Below, one piece after another: positions 26,921 through 35,737 of a stretch of DNA of 64,000 bases. A program made the position numbers and the translations under genes. This DNA comes from Chloroflexota bacterium (lineage in GTDB: Bacteria > Chloroflexota > Anaerolineae > Aggregatilineales > Phototrophicaceae): the NCBI GenBank assembly GCA_016223085.1, contig JACRPS010000029.1, forward strand, positions 124,001 through 188,000. The letters run 5' to 3'. Each line of letters starts with the position of its first letter. Positions within the stretch are counted from its first letter, which is position 1. The notes under the pieces were generated by a model. That model made no database searches. It saw nothing but the letters and a program-made list of their open reading frames with translations, and had not been told where the DNA came from.

Positions 26921-28105
26921 ATGCGGACTCGTGACCTGTCCGGGCTGGGCGTGTGCTGGATTGGCAATATGCGGTACACCAATCCGCTCAGCCTGACCGA
27001 TGACAAAAAATGGCGGCTGCTCGGCAGCCTGGGCTTGCGGATGTACGTGGTGGGTTTCGCCGTTGGCCTGCAACCGCGCGCCTTCGCCCGCCATGCCCGC
27101 TTCTACCTGCTGCCGGAACTGCCAGCGGCGCCCCTGCGTTACCTCGAATTTTTCCTGATCGTGCCGCTGCTGGCGCTGTGGCTGGTGTTCCGCCGCAACA
27201 TCCGCGTCATCGTCGCCACCAGCCCGTTTGAAGGCGCGATTGGCGCACTGGTAAAAAATGTGGCGCGGCTGGTTGGGCGGCGCGTGGCGCTGGTAGTGGA
27301 GAGTCACGGCGATTTTGAATTGGCGGTTTTTCAGCAGCGCCGGGTGCGTTTCACCCGCGTCTACACCCTGCTGATGTCCCGGCTGGCGCGCTACGGCCTG
27401 CGCCACGCGGATGTGCTACGGGCGGTATCCGGCAGCACACGCCGGCAGCTTGAAGCCTGGACGCCCGCTCAAAAACCCCTGCACCAGTTTATGACCTGGA
27501 GCGACTTTGGCACGTTCTCCGGTCTGCGGCGTGAACTGCCGGTGTCGGCAGCGCAGACCGTGCTGTATGCTGGGACGCTTATCCCGCGCAAGGGGGTTCA
27601 TGTTCTGATTGAGGCTTTTGCCCGTGCGGCGGGGGACGGCCCGGCGGAATTGTGGCTGGTCGGCAAGGCGGAAAACTTCGAATATACCCGGCAGTTACAG
27701 GCGCAGGTCGAACGCTGTGGTCTGGCCGGCAGGGTGAAGTTTATCGGCGCGGTTTCGCAGACCGAACTGGCGGATTACATGGGCCGGGCGCGGGCGCTGG
27801 TGCTGGTGTCCCAATCGGAAGGGCTGCCGCGCGTGGTGATCGAGGCCATGATGACCGGACTGGTCGTGATCGCCAGTCACGTTTCCGGCATCCCGGAAGT
27901 GATCGAACACGGCTCAACCGGCTATCTGGTGCCACCGGATGACGTGGAAGCGCTAGCCGCCGTGCTGCGGCAGGTGCTGCTCGACCCCCACGCCGACGTG
28001 ATCGGCGCGCGCGCCCAGGCCTACGCGCGGCAGTTTTTCTCCGAAGCGGCCTATGTCGAAGGTTATCAGCGGCTGCTGGCGCAGGCAGCGAGGGCAGCCG
28101 AATGA
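26921..28105 (+). CDS. Glycosyltransferase, GT4-like (cluster gene 1)
   Basis: A 394-residue GT-B glycosyltransferase. The C-terminal half has LYAGTLIPRKGVHVLIEAFA, FIGAVSQTELADYMG and the nucleotide-sugar motif SEGLPRVVIEAMMTGLVVIA, then GSTGYLVPPDDVEAL. The N-terminal half has hydrophobic stretches (YLEFFLIVPLLALWLVF) that may touch the membrane. It opens a run of genes joined by 4-bp ATGA overlaps through 31600. The sugar and acceptor are unknown. Confidence 0.88.
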   Translation: MRTRDLSGLGVCWIGNMRYTNPLSLTDDKKWRLLGSLGLRMYVVGFAVGLQPRAFARHARFYLLPELPAAPLRYLEFFLIVPLLALWLVFRRNIRVIVATSPFEGAIGALVKNVARLVGRRVALVVESHGDFELAVFQQRRVRFTRVYTLLMSRLARYGLRHADVLRAVSGSTRRQLEAWTPAQKPLHQFMTWSDFGTFSGLRRELPVSAAQTVLYAGTLIPRKGVHVLIEAFARAAGDGPAELWLVGKAENFEYTRQLQAQVERCGLAGRVKFIGAVSQTELADYMGRARALVLVSQSEGLPRVVIEAMMTGLVVIASHVSGIPEVIEHGSTGYLVPPDDVEALAAVLRQVLLDPHADVIGARAQAYARQFFSEAAYVEGYQRLLAQAARAAE

Positions 28106-29187
28106 CGGTTGAAGGGCGCCGCCTGCGCCTGCTGCTGTTTAACCTCGTCACTGATGCCGACGACCCGGTACTGGGGTTTACGACCGTGTGGCTGAACGCG
28201 CTTGCCCCCCACTGCGCCTACATTGACGTGATTACCATGCGCGCCGGTCGGCTGGCGCTGCCGGCCAACGTGCGGGTGTATTCGGTTGGCAAGGAAAAAG
28301 GTTACAGCGAAGCGCGCCGCGCGCTGGAGTTTTACCGTATTTTGATCGGTCTGCTGCTGCGCCGCCGCTACGACACCTGTTTTGCCCACATGCAGCAGAT
28401 TTTTGCGCTCATGGCCGCGCCGCTGCTCAAGCTCTGGCGCGTGCCGATCACGCTGTGGTACGCGCACAAATCCACGCCCCGGTCGCTGGTCTGGGCGGAA
28501 AAGCTGGTTAACCACATCGTCACGCCGTCGCCCGAAAGTTTCCGCCTGCCCAGCCGGAAAGTGCGCGTGGTCGGGCACGGGATTGATACTACCCGCTTTG
28601 TCCCGGCAGCGCGCGCCGACGATGGCCTGTTTACGCTGGTCAGCGTGGGACGGCTGGCGCCGGTCAAGCGGCTGGAGTTGCTGATTGATACTGTCCACCG
28701 GCTGTATTTTGATCTGGCCTGGGGCGAGGTGCGGCTGCGCATCGTCGGTGGCGCGCCGGAAGAACACACGGATTACGAGCGCGGCCTGCGCCAACTGGTT
28801 GAATCGCTGGACATCACCAGCCTGGTGACATTCACCGGCCCCGTTGAATACGACGCGGTGGTGGCGGAGTACCAGCAGGCCGACGTGATGGTGAACCTCA
28901 GCCAGACGGGCAGCATAGATAAAGCCGTGCTGGAAGCGATGGCCTGCGGCCTGCCCGTGATTACCGCCAACGAAGCCTTCCAGTCGCTGCTCGCTCCCTG
29001 GCGCGACCTGCTGCTTATCCCGCCGGAATCGCCGGGCAAGCTGGCCGTCAGTCTGGTGAAGCTCAAAGCCATGCCGCCGGACGAACGCCGCGCGCTGGGG
29101 CAGCAGCTTCGGGCGCTGGTGGTGGAGCAGCATAGCCTGACACGGCTGGTGGCGGTGCTGCTGGACATCCTGCGGGGCGATTCATGA
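28102..29187 (+). CDS. Glycosyltransferase, GT4-like (cluster gene 2)
   Basis: A 361-residue GT-B enzyme. Donor-site pattern QTGSIDKAVLEAMACGLPVIT has Asp-Lys in the place of the usual E-G before the second Glu. LVSVGRLAPVKRLELLIDTV starts the C-terminal domain. It overlaps both neighbours by ATGA, implying translational coupling. The specificity is unknown. Confidence 0.87.
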   Translation: MTVEGRRLRLLLFNLVTDADDPVLGFTTVWLNALAPHCAYIDVITMRAGRLALPANVRVYSVGKEKGYSEARRALEFYRILIGLLLRRRYDTCFAHMQQIFALMAAPLLKLWRVPITLWYAHKSTPRSLVWAEKLVNHIVTPSPESFRLPSRKVRVVGHGIDTTRFVPAARADDGLFTLVSVGRLAPVKRLELLIDTVHRLYFDLAWGEVRLRIVGGAPEEHTDYERGLRQLVESLDITSLVTFTGPVEYDAVVAEYQQADVMVNLSQTGSIDKAVLEAMACGLPVITANEAFQSLLAPWRDLLLIPPESPGKLAVSLVKLKAMPPDERRALGQQLRALVVEQHSLTRLVAVLLDILRGDS

Positions 29188-30383
29188 CGCGGCTGCTGTA
29201 CATTGCCAACCTTCGCCTGCCAACGGAAAAGGCGCACGGGCTGCAAATCATGCAGAACTGCGAGGCGCTGGCGGACGCCGGCGCGGACGTAACGCTGTGG
29301 GCTGCGCGCCGGGTGAACACGCCGGAGATGAACGCCATCCCGGACCCCTGGGCGCATTACGGTGTCAAGCGCAACTTCCGGCTGCGGCGCGTGCCGTGTC
29401 TCGATCTGCTGTGGCTGGTGCCGGAACGCAATGACCGACTGGCGCAACTGATCTTCCACCTGCAACAGTGGACGTTTACGCTGGCAGCGCTGCTGGGCGC
29501 GCTGTTCACCCGCGCCGACATTTATTACAGCCGCGATCTGCCGGCGCTGCTGGCGCTCAGTCTGGTGAAGCCGCGCCGGGCACTGGTGTACGAAGCGCAT
29601 CAACTGCGGGCCGGACGGGCCGGACGCTGGTTGCAGCGTCAGGTCGTGCGCCAGGTGGGAACGGTGATCACGGTGACGGCGCGCCTGGGGGATGATTTAG
29701 TCAAACTGGGTGCGGATTCGGCGCGGCTGCTGGTCGCCCACGACGGCATCCGCCGCGAACGATTCGCCGATACGCCATCACGCGCGGCGGCGCGGGCAGT
29801 GCTCGGCTGGCCGCCAGACGCCTTCATCGTCGGCTACGTTGGGCGGCTGCACACGATGGCGATGGATAAGGGCGTGGGGACGCTGGTGGAGGCGCTGCGA
29901 CAGGTGGCCGGCGTGGCGCTGGCGCTGGTCGGCGGGCCGGATGACATGGCCGCTGCGCTGCGCCGCCAGTGGGCGGACGCCGGTCTGGATGAAGGCTGTT
30001 TTCTGTCCGCCGGGCAGGTGCCGCCGGAGCGCGTGCCGCTGTATTTGAGCGCCTTCGACGTGTGCGCCATGCCCTTCCCCTGGGCCGAACACTTCGCCTA
30101 TTACGCTTCGCCGATCAAGCTGTTTGAGTATATGGCGGCGCGGCGCGCCATCGTCGCCTCGAACCTGCCCAGCACGGCGGAAGTGGTGACGGACGGCGAC
30201 ACGGCGCTGCTGTATCCGCCTGGCGATGTGGCGGCACTGGCGGCGGCCATTACTCGCCTGCGCGACGATCCCGCCCTGCGCGACCGGCTGGCGGAACGCG
30301 CCTATGAGCGCGTGATGGCGCATTACACCTGGGATGAGCGCGCGGCGGCGATACTCGAAAAAGTGATGAGGTACGAGGGATGA
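29184..30383 (+). CDS. Glycosyltransferase, GT4-like (cluster gene 3)
   Basis: A 399-residue GT-B enzyme. N-terminal LRLPTEKAHGLQIMQNCEAL is typical of sugar transferases that bind acceptor near the membrane. The C-terminal half has VGYVGRLHTMAMDKGVGTL and the donor motif SPIKLFEYMAARRAIVASNL, then LLYPPGDVAALAAAI. It is coupled by ATGA overlaps to both neighbours. Confidence 0.88.
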   Translation: MTRLLYIANLRLPTEKAHGLQIMQNCEALADAGADVTLWAARRVNTPEMNAIPDPWAHYGVKRNFRLRRVPCLDLLWLVPERNDRLAQLIFHLQQWTFTLAALLGALFTRADIYYSRDLPALLALSLVKPRRALVYEAHQLRAGRAGRWLQRQVVRQVGTVITVTARLGDDLVKLGADSARLLVAHDGIRRERFADTPSRAAARAVLGWPPDAFIVGYVGRLHTMAMDKGVGTLVEALRQVAGVALALVGGPDDMAAALRRQWADAGLDEGCFLSAGQVPPERVPLYLSAFDVCAMPFPWAEHFAYYASPIKLFEYMAARRAIVASNLPSTAEVVTDGDTALLYPPGDVAALAAAITRLRDDPALRDRLAERAYERVMAHYTWDERAAAILEKVMRYEG

Positions 30384-31603
30384 GTGAAAACCCGGAACTC
30401 GGAACTTGGAACTCGGAACTCAAGATCGGCCTGCTCGCGGGCGATCTGTCGCACAGACACGGCTGGGCACACTACAGCCTGAGTCTGATCGAAGCCCTGC
30501 GCGATGCCGGCGCCGCCCTCACCGTCGTCGCTGCCCGCAACAGCCCGGACGTGCCGGGGGTGACGCTGCACCGGCTGCTACCCAACGTCGTGCCGGCAGA
30601 ACGCTGGCTGCTGCTCAAACAGGCGTGGGCGCTGCCGCCGGTGCGGGCGCTGCTGCGCGACTGTGACGTGATTCACGCCCTGCTGGAGCCATACGCGCCG
30701 CTGGCCGCCGGGGTTGCCGGCAGCCGCCCGCTGCTGATTACCGCGCATGGCAGCTACGTCCGGCTGGCCAGTCTGCGCCCCTGGCCGGTGAGCGCAATTT
30801 ATGGTTGGGCGCTGCGACGTGGCACGCTGGTGTGTGTCAGCCGCCACACGGCGCGTGTCGCCTCGGCGTCGCTGTCGGGCGCGCGCACGGTTGTTGTCAA
30901 CAACGGCGTGGACGCGGCCCGGTTTGCTGCCCTCACCCCAACCCCTCTTCCACAGGGACAGGGGCTACAAAACGTATCTTCACCCCCTCTCCATTTCGTG
31001 GAGAGGCGGGCAGGGGGTGAGGTCAAAACGATTCTGACCGTTGGCGCGGTGAAGGCGCGTAAGGGAATCCTCGAACTGGCGCGGGCGCTGGCGGTGGTGC
31101 GCCGGGAACTGCCGGAAACGCGCTGCGTCGTCATCGGCAGTCTGACGGATACAGCCTATGTAGGGCGCGTGCGCGCCGAAATCCACACGCTCGGACTGGA
31201 CGATCACCTGCTGCTGCTCGGTCACGTGCCAGAGGATACACTGCTGGCGTGGTACGGCGCGGCGGACGTGTTTGTGCTGCCATCGGTCAATGACGGCTGG
31301 AAGTTCGAGGGTTATGGACTGGTGTATCTGGAAGCCAGCGCCGCCGGGCTGCCCGTTATCGGCACAACCGATACCGGTGCAGTGGACGCGATTGACAACG
31401 GCGTGACTGGTCTGCTGGTGGCGCAGGACCGGCTGGCGGACGATCTGCCGCGCGCGATGCTGCGCCTGCTGCGCGACCCCGACCTGCGGGCGCGGATGGG
31501 CGCAGCGGGCCGCGCCAGAGCGCAGGCGCAGACCTGGGCGCGCGTCGCCGGGCAAATGCTGGCATTGTATACCGATTCACTGACGCATCGGACAAAGCCA
31601 TGA
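30380..31603 (+). CDS. Glycosyltransferase with in-frame repeat insertions (cluster gene 4)
   Basis: A 407-residue GT-B enzyme. The normal family start would be near KIGLLAGDLSHRHGWAHYSL; the preceding NPELGTWNSEL is encoded by a dispersed GGAACTC repeat. Residues about 186-215 (ALTPTPLPQGQGL to RRAGGE) are encoded by a second dispersed repeat placed exactly in the linker between the two Rossmann domains. The C-terminal domain is intact (TILTVGAVKARKGILELARA, NDGWKFEGYGLVYLEASAAG). The frame is kept, so the gene is probably functional. Confidence 0.87.
   Translation: MSENPELGTWNSELKIGLLAGDLSHRHGWAHYSLSLIEALRDAGAALTVVAARNSPDVPGVTLHRLLPNVVPAERWLLLKQAWALPPVRALLRDCDVIHALLEPYAPLAAGVAGSRPLLITAHGSYVRLASLRPWPVSAIYGWALRRGTLVCVSRHTARVASASLSGARTVVVNNGVDAARFAALTPTPLPQGQGLQNVSSPPLHFVERRAGGEVKTILTVGAVKARKGILELARALAVVRRELPETRCVVIGSLTDTAYVGRVRAEIHTLGLDDHLLLLGHVPEDTLLAWYGAADVFVLPSVNDGWKFEGYGLVYLEASAAGLPVIGTTDTGAVDAIDNGVTGLLVAQDRLADDLPRAMLRLLRDPDLRARMGAAGRARAQAQTWARVAGQMLALYTDSLTHRTKP
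30392..30422. repeat. GGAACTC repeat inside the start of a gene
   Basis: Four tandem GGAACT(C/T) units in frame after the start codon. The same repeat, in the other orientation, occurs in frame at 57502-57535 and at 38080-38098. Confidence 0.75.
30933..31022. repeat. CCCTCACCCC palindromic repeat inside a gene
   Basis: It opens CCCTCACCCCAACCCCTCTT and closes with GCAGGGGGTGAGG, with an internal CTCTCC...GGAGAG hairpin. A related copy lies intergenically at 58810-58855. It is read in frame in the glycosyltransferase. Confidence 0.8.
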
Positions 31604-32937
31604 CGACTATCCGCAGATTTTGGGGCAGCAAATTTGTCCGCGATACGGTCATCCTGCAAATCGGCAAAATCGGCGTGGCCGGCCTGTCGTTTCTGTCGTC
31701 CATCCTGGTCTTTCGCCTGCTGGGTGTGGAGCGTTTCGGGCTGTGGGCGCTGACCCAATCCTTTTTCACCATCTGGCAGTCGCTGGATTTAACGGGGGTG
31801 AACATCAGCACCAGCACCCGGCTGGGGCTGGCGGTCGGACGGCAGGATGCCGACGAAATCGCCAGTGTGATGGCCTTTCACGCGCTGGTGTCCGGCCTGT
31901 GGGCGCTGGCCGTGACCGCGCTCATTCTGCTGCTGGGGCCGCCGCTGTCCCGGCTGATGTATGATGGCAGCACCCGGATTGCCGTGTTAACTGCCTGGCT
32001 CTCCCTGACCGTGCTGCCGGACGCGCTCTACAATCTGGTGGTCATCAGCCTGCAATCGCGCCGTCTGATGCAGCGGTTAGCCATTCTCCAGAACGTGAAC
32101 CAGTTCGTCCTGTTCGGCTGTGTGGTCGTGGCGCTGGTCATCAGCCCGACGCCGGAAGGTATGGTGGCATCCCGGCTGGTTTATTCGGTTTTGACCCTGT
32201 TGATCGCCTTTGGGTTTTACCGCCGCGTGCAGCGCCACGATGTTCCCTTTCCATCATTCGCGCAGATCATTTGCCAGATGCGAACCGTGCCGGTCAGGCC
32301 GTACTGGCGGTTTGGGGTTTTGAACGCGCTGGACAAAAATGTGGCGACTCTCTATACCGAAATACCCTTACAACTGGTCGGTGTATTCGCCGGCACGAGT
32401 GCCGCCGGGTTTCTCGAACTCGGCTATCGCGCCATGAGCATCCCCAACCTGCTGCTGTCGGCAGTGTTTGATAATCTTCAGGCAGTTGTGCCGCAGGCGG
32501 TCGGGCGCGGCGATTATGTCCGGCTGTGGCGCAACTTTCGCCGCGTGATGGGAATCATGCTGTTGGGTGCAATTGCGTTTTACCTGGCCTTCGCGCTGGC
32601 CGCGCCGCTGCTGGTACCGGTGCTGTTTGGCAGCGCGGCGTTACCCGCCGTGCCGGTCATCACCGTGTTAAGTATTTACGGCGCAATCACCATGATGGGT
32701 GGTATCTTTGGGCCGCTGTACCGGGCGCTGGCACTCCTCCGACCTGCACTCACCATCAAAGTGGTGGTGCTGGTCATCCTGATACCGGGGCTGGCGCTGG
32801 TACAAACGGAGCAGGCGGTTGGCGGCGCGTGGCTGGTGAATTTATTATTTGGTGTTTCGGTTGTAATGACTGCCGCTGTCACGCTGCCGGCGCTGCGGCG
32901 GCAGGCGCTGCTGATGGAAGGGTCAGACCTTGGTTGA
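31600..32937 (+). CDS. Oligosaccharide flippase (Wzx/MATE-like)
   Basis: A 445-residue protein with 12 or more membrane segments. It opens SKFVRDTVILQIGKIGVAGL and SILVFRLLGVERFGLWAL, the usual start of polysaccharide flippases of the MOP superfamily, which move lipid-linked glycans to the outer side of the membrane. ATGA overlap with the fourth glycosyltransferase and the overlap with the next gene place it in the same operon. Confidence 0.88.
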   Translation: MTTIRRFWGSKFVRDTVILQIGKIGVAGLSFLSSILVFRLLGVERFGLWALTQSFFTIWQSLDLTGVNISTSTRLGLAVGRQDADEIASVMAFHALVSGLWALAVTALILLLGPPLSRLMYDGSTRIAVLTAWLSLTVLPDALYNLVVISLQSRRLMQRLAILQNVNQFVLFGCVVVALVISPTPEGMVASRLVYSVLTLLIAFGFYRRVQRHDVPFPSFAQIICQMRTVPVRPYWRFGVLNALDKNVATLYTEIPLQLVGVFAGTSAAGFLELGYRAMSIPNLLLSAVFDNLQAVVPQAVGRGDYVRLWRNFRRVMGIMLLGAIAFYLAFALAAPLLVPVLFGSAALPAVPVITVLSIYGAITMMGGIFGPLYRALALLRPALTIKVVVLVILIPGLALVQTEQAVGGAWLVNLLFGVSVVMTAAVTLPALRRQALLMEGSDLG

Positions 32938-33709
32938 AATGATCAAAAAGAACCTGCGCGGTAGTTTCCTGCGTCCGCTGTACCTGTGGCTGGCGAACCG
33001 CTATCGCACGCTGCGCCGCCTGTTGAGCTATCCCGACACGGCGCGAGTTGGTGTGGTGGATTATGATGTCTACTGGGATAACAAGGCGCAAGGCGGTCTG
33101 GGGCAGTTATCACCCTGGCGGCGGAAACGGGCGCAGGTATTTGCGGCACTGGTCAGCCCCGGCGCGACGGTGCTTGACCTGGGGGTTGGGGATGGCGCGC
33201 TGCTGCGCTACCTGATCGAACAGCGGCAGGTTCAGGGATACGGGCTGGATGTATCCCCGAAGGCCGTTGCTTTCTGCCGTGACCAGGGGTTGAAGGTAGA
33301 CCTGGCCGATGTCAATAAGCCTCTGACCGATTATCTGCGCGAACCGTTCGATTATATCGTCCTGTCGGAAATCATCGAACATCTGCCGGATCCCGAACGG
33401 CTGTTAAATGATCTGCGTCCTTATGCGCGTCAGGGCATCATCGTATCGATTCCCAACACGGGGTTTTACCAGCACCGGCTGCGGCTGGTACTGGGGCGGT
33501 TTCCGCTTCAGTGGGTGGTAACGCCGGGCGAACACCTGCGTTTCTGGACACGGGCGGATTTTCACTGGTGGGCGCGGCAGTTACGCTTTCGTATCGCTGC
33601 CGAAGTGCCATACGAAGGCACACCCCTGTTAAAAAACATCTGGCGCGGGCTGTTTGCAGCCGGGTTTGTCTACCTCCTGTCGGATGCTTCGAACGCGGTC
33701 AAAGGGTAG
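32930..33709 (+). CDS. Class I SAM-dependent methyltransferase
   Basis: A 259-residue protein. The SAM motif VLDLGVGDGALLRYLIEQ, then GYGLDVSPKAVAFCRDQGLKVDLADV, DYIVLSEIIEHLPDPERLL and IIVSIPNTGFY, resemble MetW/UbiE-like methyltransferases. In this setting it probably methylates a sugar or lipid-linked glycan. TTG 32930 is taken as start because GAAGGG precedes it and it overlaps the flippase end; ATG 32939 is an alternative. Confidence 0.85.
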   Translation: MVEMIKKNLRGSFLRPLYLWLANRYRTLRRLLSYPDTARVGVVDYDVYWDNKAQGGLGQLSPWRRKRAQVFAALVSPGATVLDLGVGDGALLRYLIEQRQVQGYGLDVSPKAVAFCRDQGLKVDLADVNKPLTDYLREPFDYIVLSEIIEHLPDPERLLNDLRPYARQGIIVSIPNTGFYQHRLRLVLGRFPLQWVVTPGEHLRFWTRADFHWWARQLRFRIAAEVPYEGTPLLKNIWRGLFAAGFVYLLSDASNAVKG

Positions 33710-33720
33710 CCAGCAAATTT

Positions 33721-35694
33721 ATGTGTGGTATTTTTGGACATTACCATCCCAACGGCCCGGACACAGCGCTGGTGGAACGCATGGCGCGGGTGCTGGCGCA
33801 TCGCGGGCCGGACGGCTACGACACGGTTACTGCCGGGCCGCTGGCGTTTGGCGCGGGCCGGCTGGCGATTATTGATCTGGCCGCGCCCGCCGGGCCAATT
33901 TTGAACGAAGATGGCCGCGTCGCCGTCGTATTTAACGGCGAAATCTACAATTACCGCGCCCTGCGCGCCGAACTGGAAGCCCTCGGCCACCGCTTTGCGA
34001 CGCACACCGATACCGAGGTCATCGTTCACGGCTACGAGGCATGGGGGCAGGCCGTGCTTGACCGCCTGCGCGGCATGTTCGGACTGGGCATCTGGGACGC
34101 CGGCAGCGAGACGCTGCTGCTGGCCCGCGACCGCCTGGGCGAAAAGCCGCTGTATTACACCGCCTTCGAGAGCGAGTTCCTGTTTGCGTCGGAAATCAAG
34201 GCGCTGCTGGAACATCCCCGCCTGCGGCGCGAAGTGGACGCCGAGGCGCTGCTGAACTACCTGGCCGTTGGTTACGTGCCCGCGCCGCTGACGATGTTCC
34301 AGCACATCCGCAAGCTGTTCCCCGGCGAACGGCTGGTGCTGGATCGCAGCGGCCTGCGCACTGGCCGGTACTGGCAGCCGGTGATGGATACGCGCCAACC
34401 GATGGATTACCGGCAGACGGTGGGACAGGTGCGCCACCTGCTGACTGAAGCCGTCGAGATGCGGCTGATGAGCGACGTGCCGATTGGCGCGTTCCTTAGC
34501 GGTGGTGTGGATTCAACGGCGGTGGTCGCGCTGATGTCCCGCGCCTTAGGTCGCCCGGTACAGACCTTCACCGTTGGCTTTGACATGGCAGCGGGCAGCC
34601 GGGCCGACGCCAAGTTTAACGTGGACGCGCACTACGCGGCGCGCGCGGCGCAGGTTCTTAAAACCGACCACCACGCCATCACCATCCGGCAGGATGAATC
34701 GCTGGGGGAACAGTTGGTGCATTTCATCCACGCGCTGGATGAGCCGGTGGCGGAACAGGCGATCATCCAGACGGCTTACGTTTCGGCGCTGGCACGCTTA
34801 AACGGCGTGCCGGTGCTGCTGACCGGCGACGGCGGCGACGAGTTGTTCGCCGGTTACGATCACTTCCGCGCCGACCAGAGGCTGTCGCACTACCTGCGGC
34901 TGCCGGGCTTGCTGCGACAGACGGTGATTACGCCCCTGCTGGAACGCCTGCCCTCGGATAACCTGCGCAAGCTGGCAGAAAAATCGCGCGATACCGATTG
35001 GGTGCGCCGCTACCTGACCTGGAAACGAATGACCGACCTGCATCGGTTCCCGGAACTGCTGGCCGACCCGGTTCAGGCCAGCCGCGCTTACGACGCGATC
35101 AACGGCGCGCTGCGACCGTTTTTGGACGCGCCGCGCACACGCCATTTTGCCGACCGGCTGGCGTTCGCCGGGCTGCGTTCCTGGCTGGCAGAGGACAGCA
35201 ACATGCGCGTGGACAAAATGAGTATGCTGATGTCCACCGAGACCCGCGCCCCGTTAGAAGATCACCATCTGGCGGAACTGGCGCTGCGGATTCCGCTGGC
35301 GCACAAACTGCGGCGTGGCGATTTTAAGGTGGTGCTGAAGGACGCAGTGGCCGACCTGATTCCGGCGGAAATCCTGCATCGCCCCAAGTGGGGCTTCATC
35401 CCGCCGATCTCGGAATGGCTGCGCTCGGTGCTGCGCCCGCTGGTGGATACCTACCTCGCGCCGGATTACGTGGCGGCTGCCGGCTTCTTCCAGCCGGAAA
35501 CCGTCGCTCGGCTGGTGGACGAACACCTGACCAAACGCGCCTACCACATGACGACCCTGTGGACGCTGCTCACCTTCCACCTGTGGCATGCCGTGTACAT
35601 CGAAGGCAGCCTGAAACCGGAGCGCCCGCTTGTTCCGGCTGACCTGATGGTTTCTGCTGTTCTGCCCAAAGGCGCGGCGGGCACAGTCAGGTAG
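33721..35694 (+). CDS. asnB: Asparagine synthase-type glutamine amidotransferase
   Basis: A 657-residue protein. The chain starts MCGIFGHYHPNG, so Cys2 is the glutaminase nucleophile; AHRGPDGYDT and FNGEIYNYRALRAELE complete the domain. The synthetase half has the PP-loop LSGGVDSTAVVAL and the later LTGDGGDELFAGYDHF. Such proteins in glycan clusters often amidate sugars or peptides, so the true substrate may not be aspartate. In-frame codons continue upstream to 33511, but the required N-terminal Cys fixes the start at 33721. Confidence 0.9.
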   Translation: MCGIFGHYHPNGPDTALVERMARVLAHRGPDGYDTVTAGPLAFGAGRLAIIDLAAPAGPILNEDGRVAVVFNGEIYNYRALRAELEALGHRFATHTDTEVIVHGYEAWGQAVLDRLRGMFGLGIWDAGSETLLLARDRLGEKPLYYTAFESEFLFASEIKALLEHPRLRREVDAEALLNYLAVGYVPAPLTMFQHIRKLFPGERLVLDRSGLRTGRYWQPVMDTRQPMDYRQTVGQVRHLLTEAVEMRLMSDVPIGAFLSGGVDSTAVVALMSRALGRPVQTFTVGFDMAAGSRADAKFNVDAHYAARAAQVLKTDHHAITIRQDESLGEQLVHFIHALDEPVAEQAIIQTAYVSALARLNGVPVLLTGDGGDELFAGYDHFRADQRLSHYLRLPGLLRQTVITPLLERLPSDNLRKLAEKSRDTDWVRRYLTWKRMTDLHRFPELLADPVQASRAYDAINGALRPFLDAPRTRHFADRLAFAGLRSWLAEDSNMRVDKMSMLMSTETRAPLEDHHLAELALRIPLAHKLRRGDFKVVLKDAVADLIPAEILHRPKWGFIPPISEWLRSVLRPLVDTYLAPDYVAAAGFFQPETVARLVDEHLTKRAYHMTTLWTLLTFHLWHAVYIEGSLKPERPLVPADLMVSAVLPKGAAGTVR

Positions 35695-35697
35695 AAT
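35692..35697 (+). promoter_or_regulatory. Candidate -10 TAGAAT
   Basis: It overlaps the stop codon of the asparagine synthase-type gene, 40 bp before the epimerase start. Confidence 0.3.
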
Positions 35698-35737
35698 AGA
35701 AATAAAGTCCGTCAAGAACAAGGATTTTGAACGTCAC

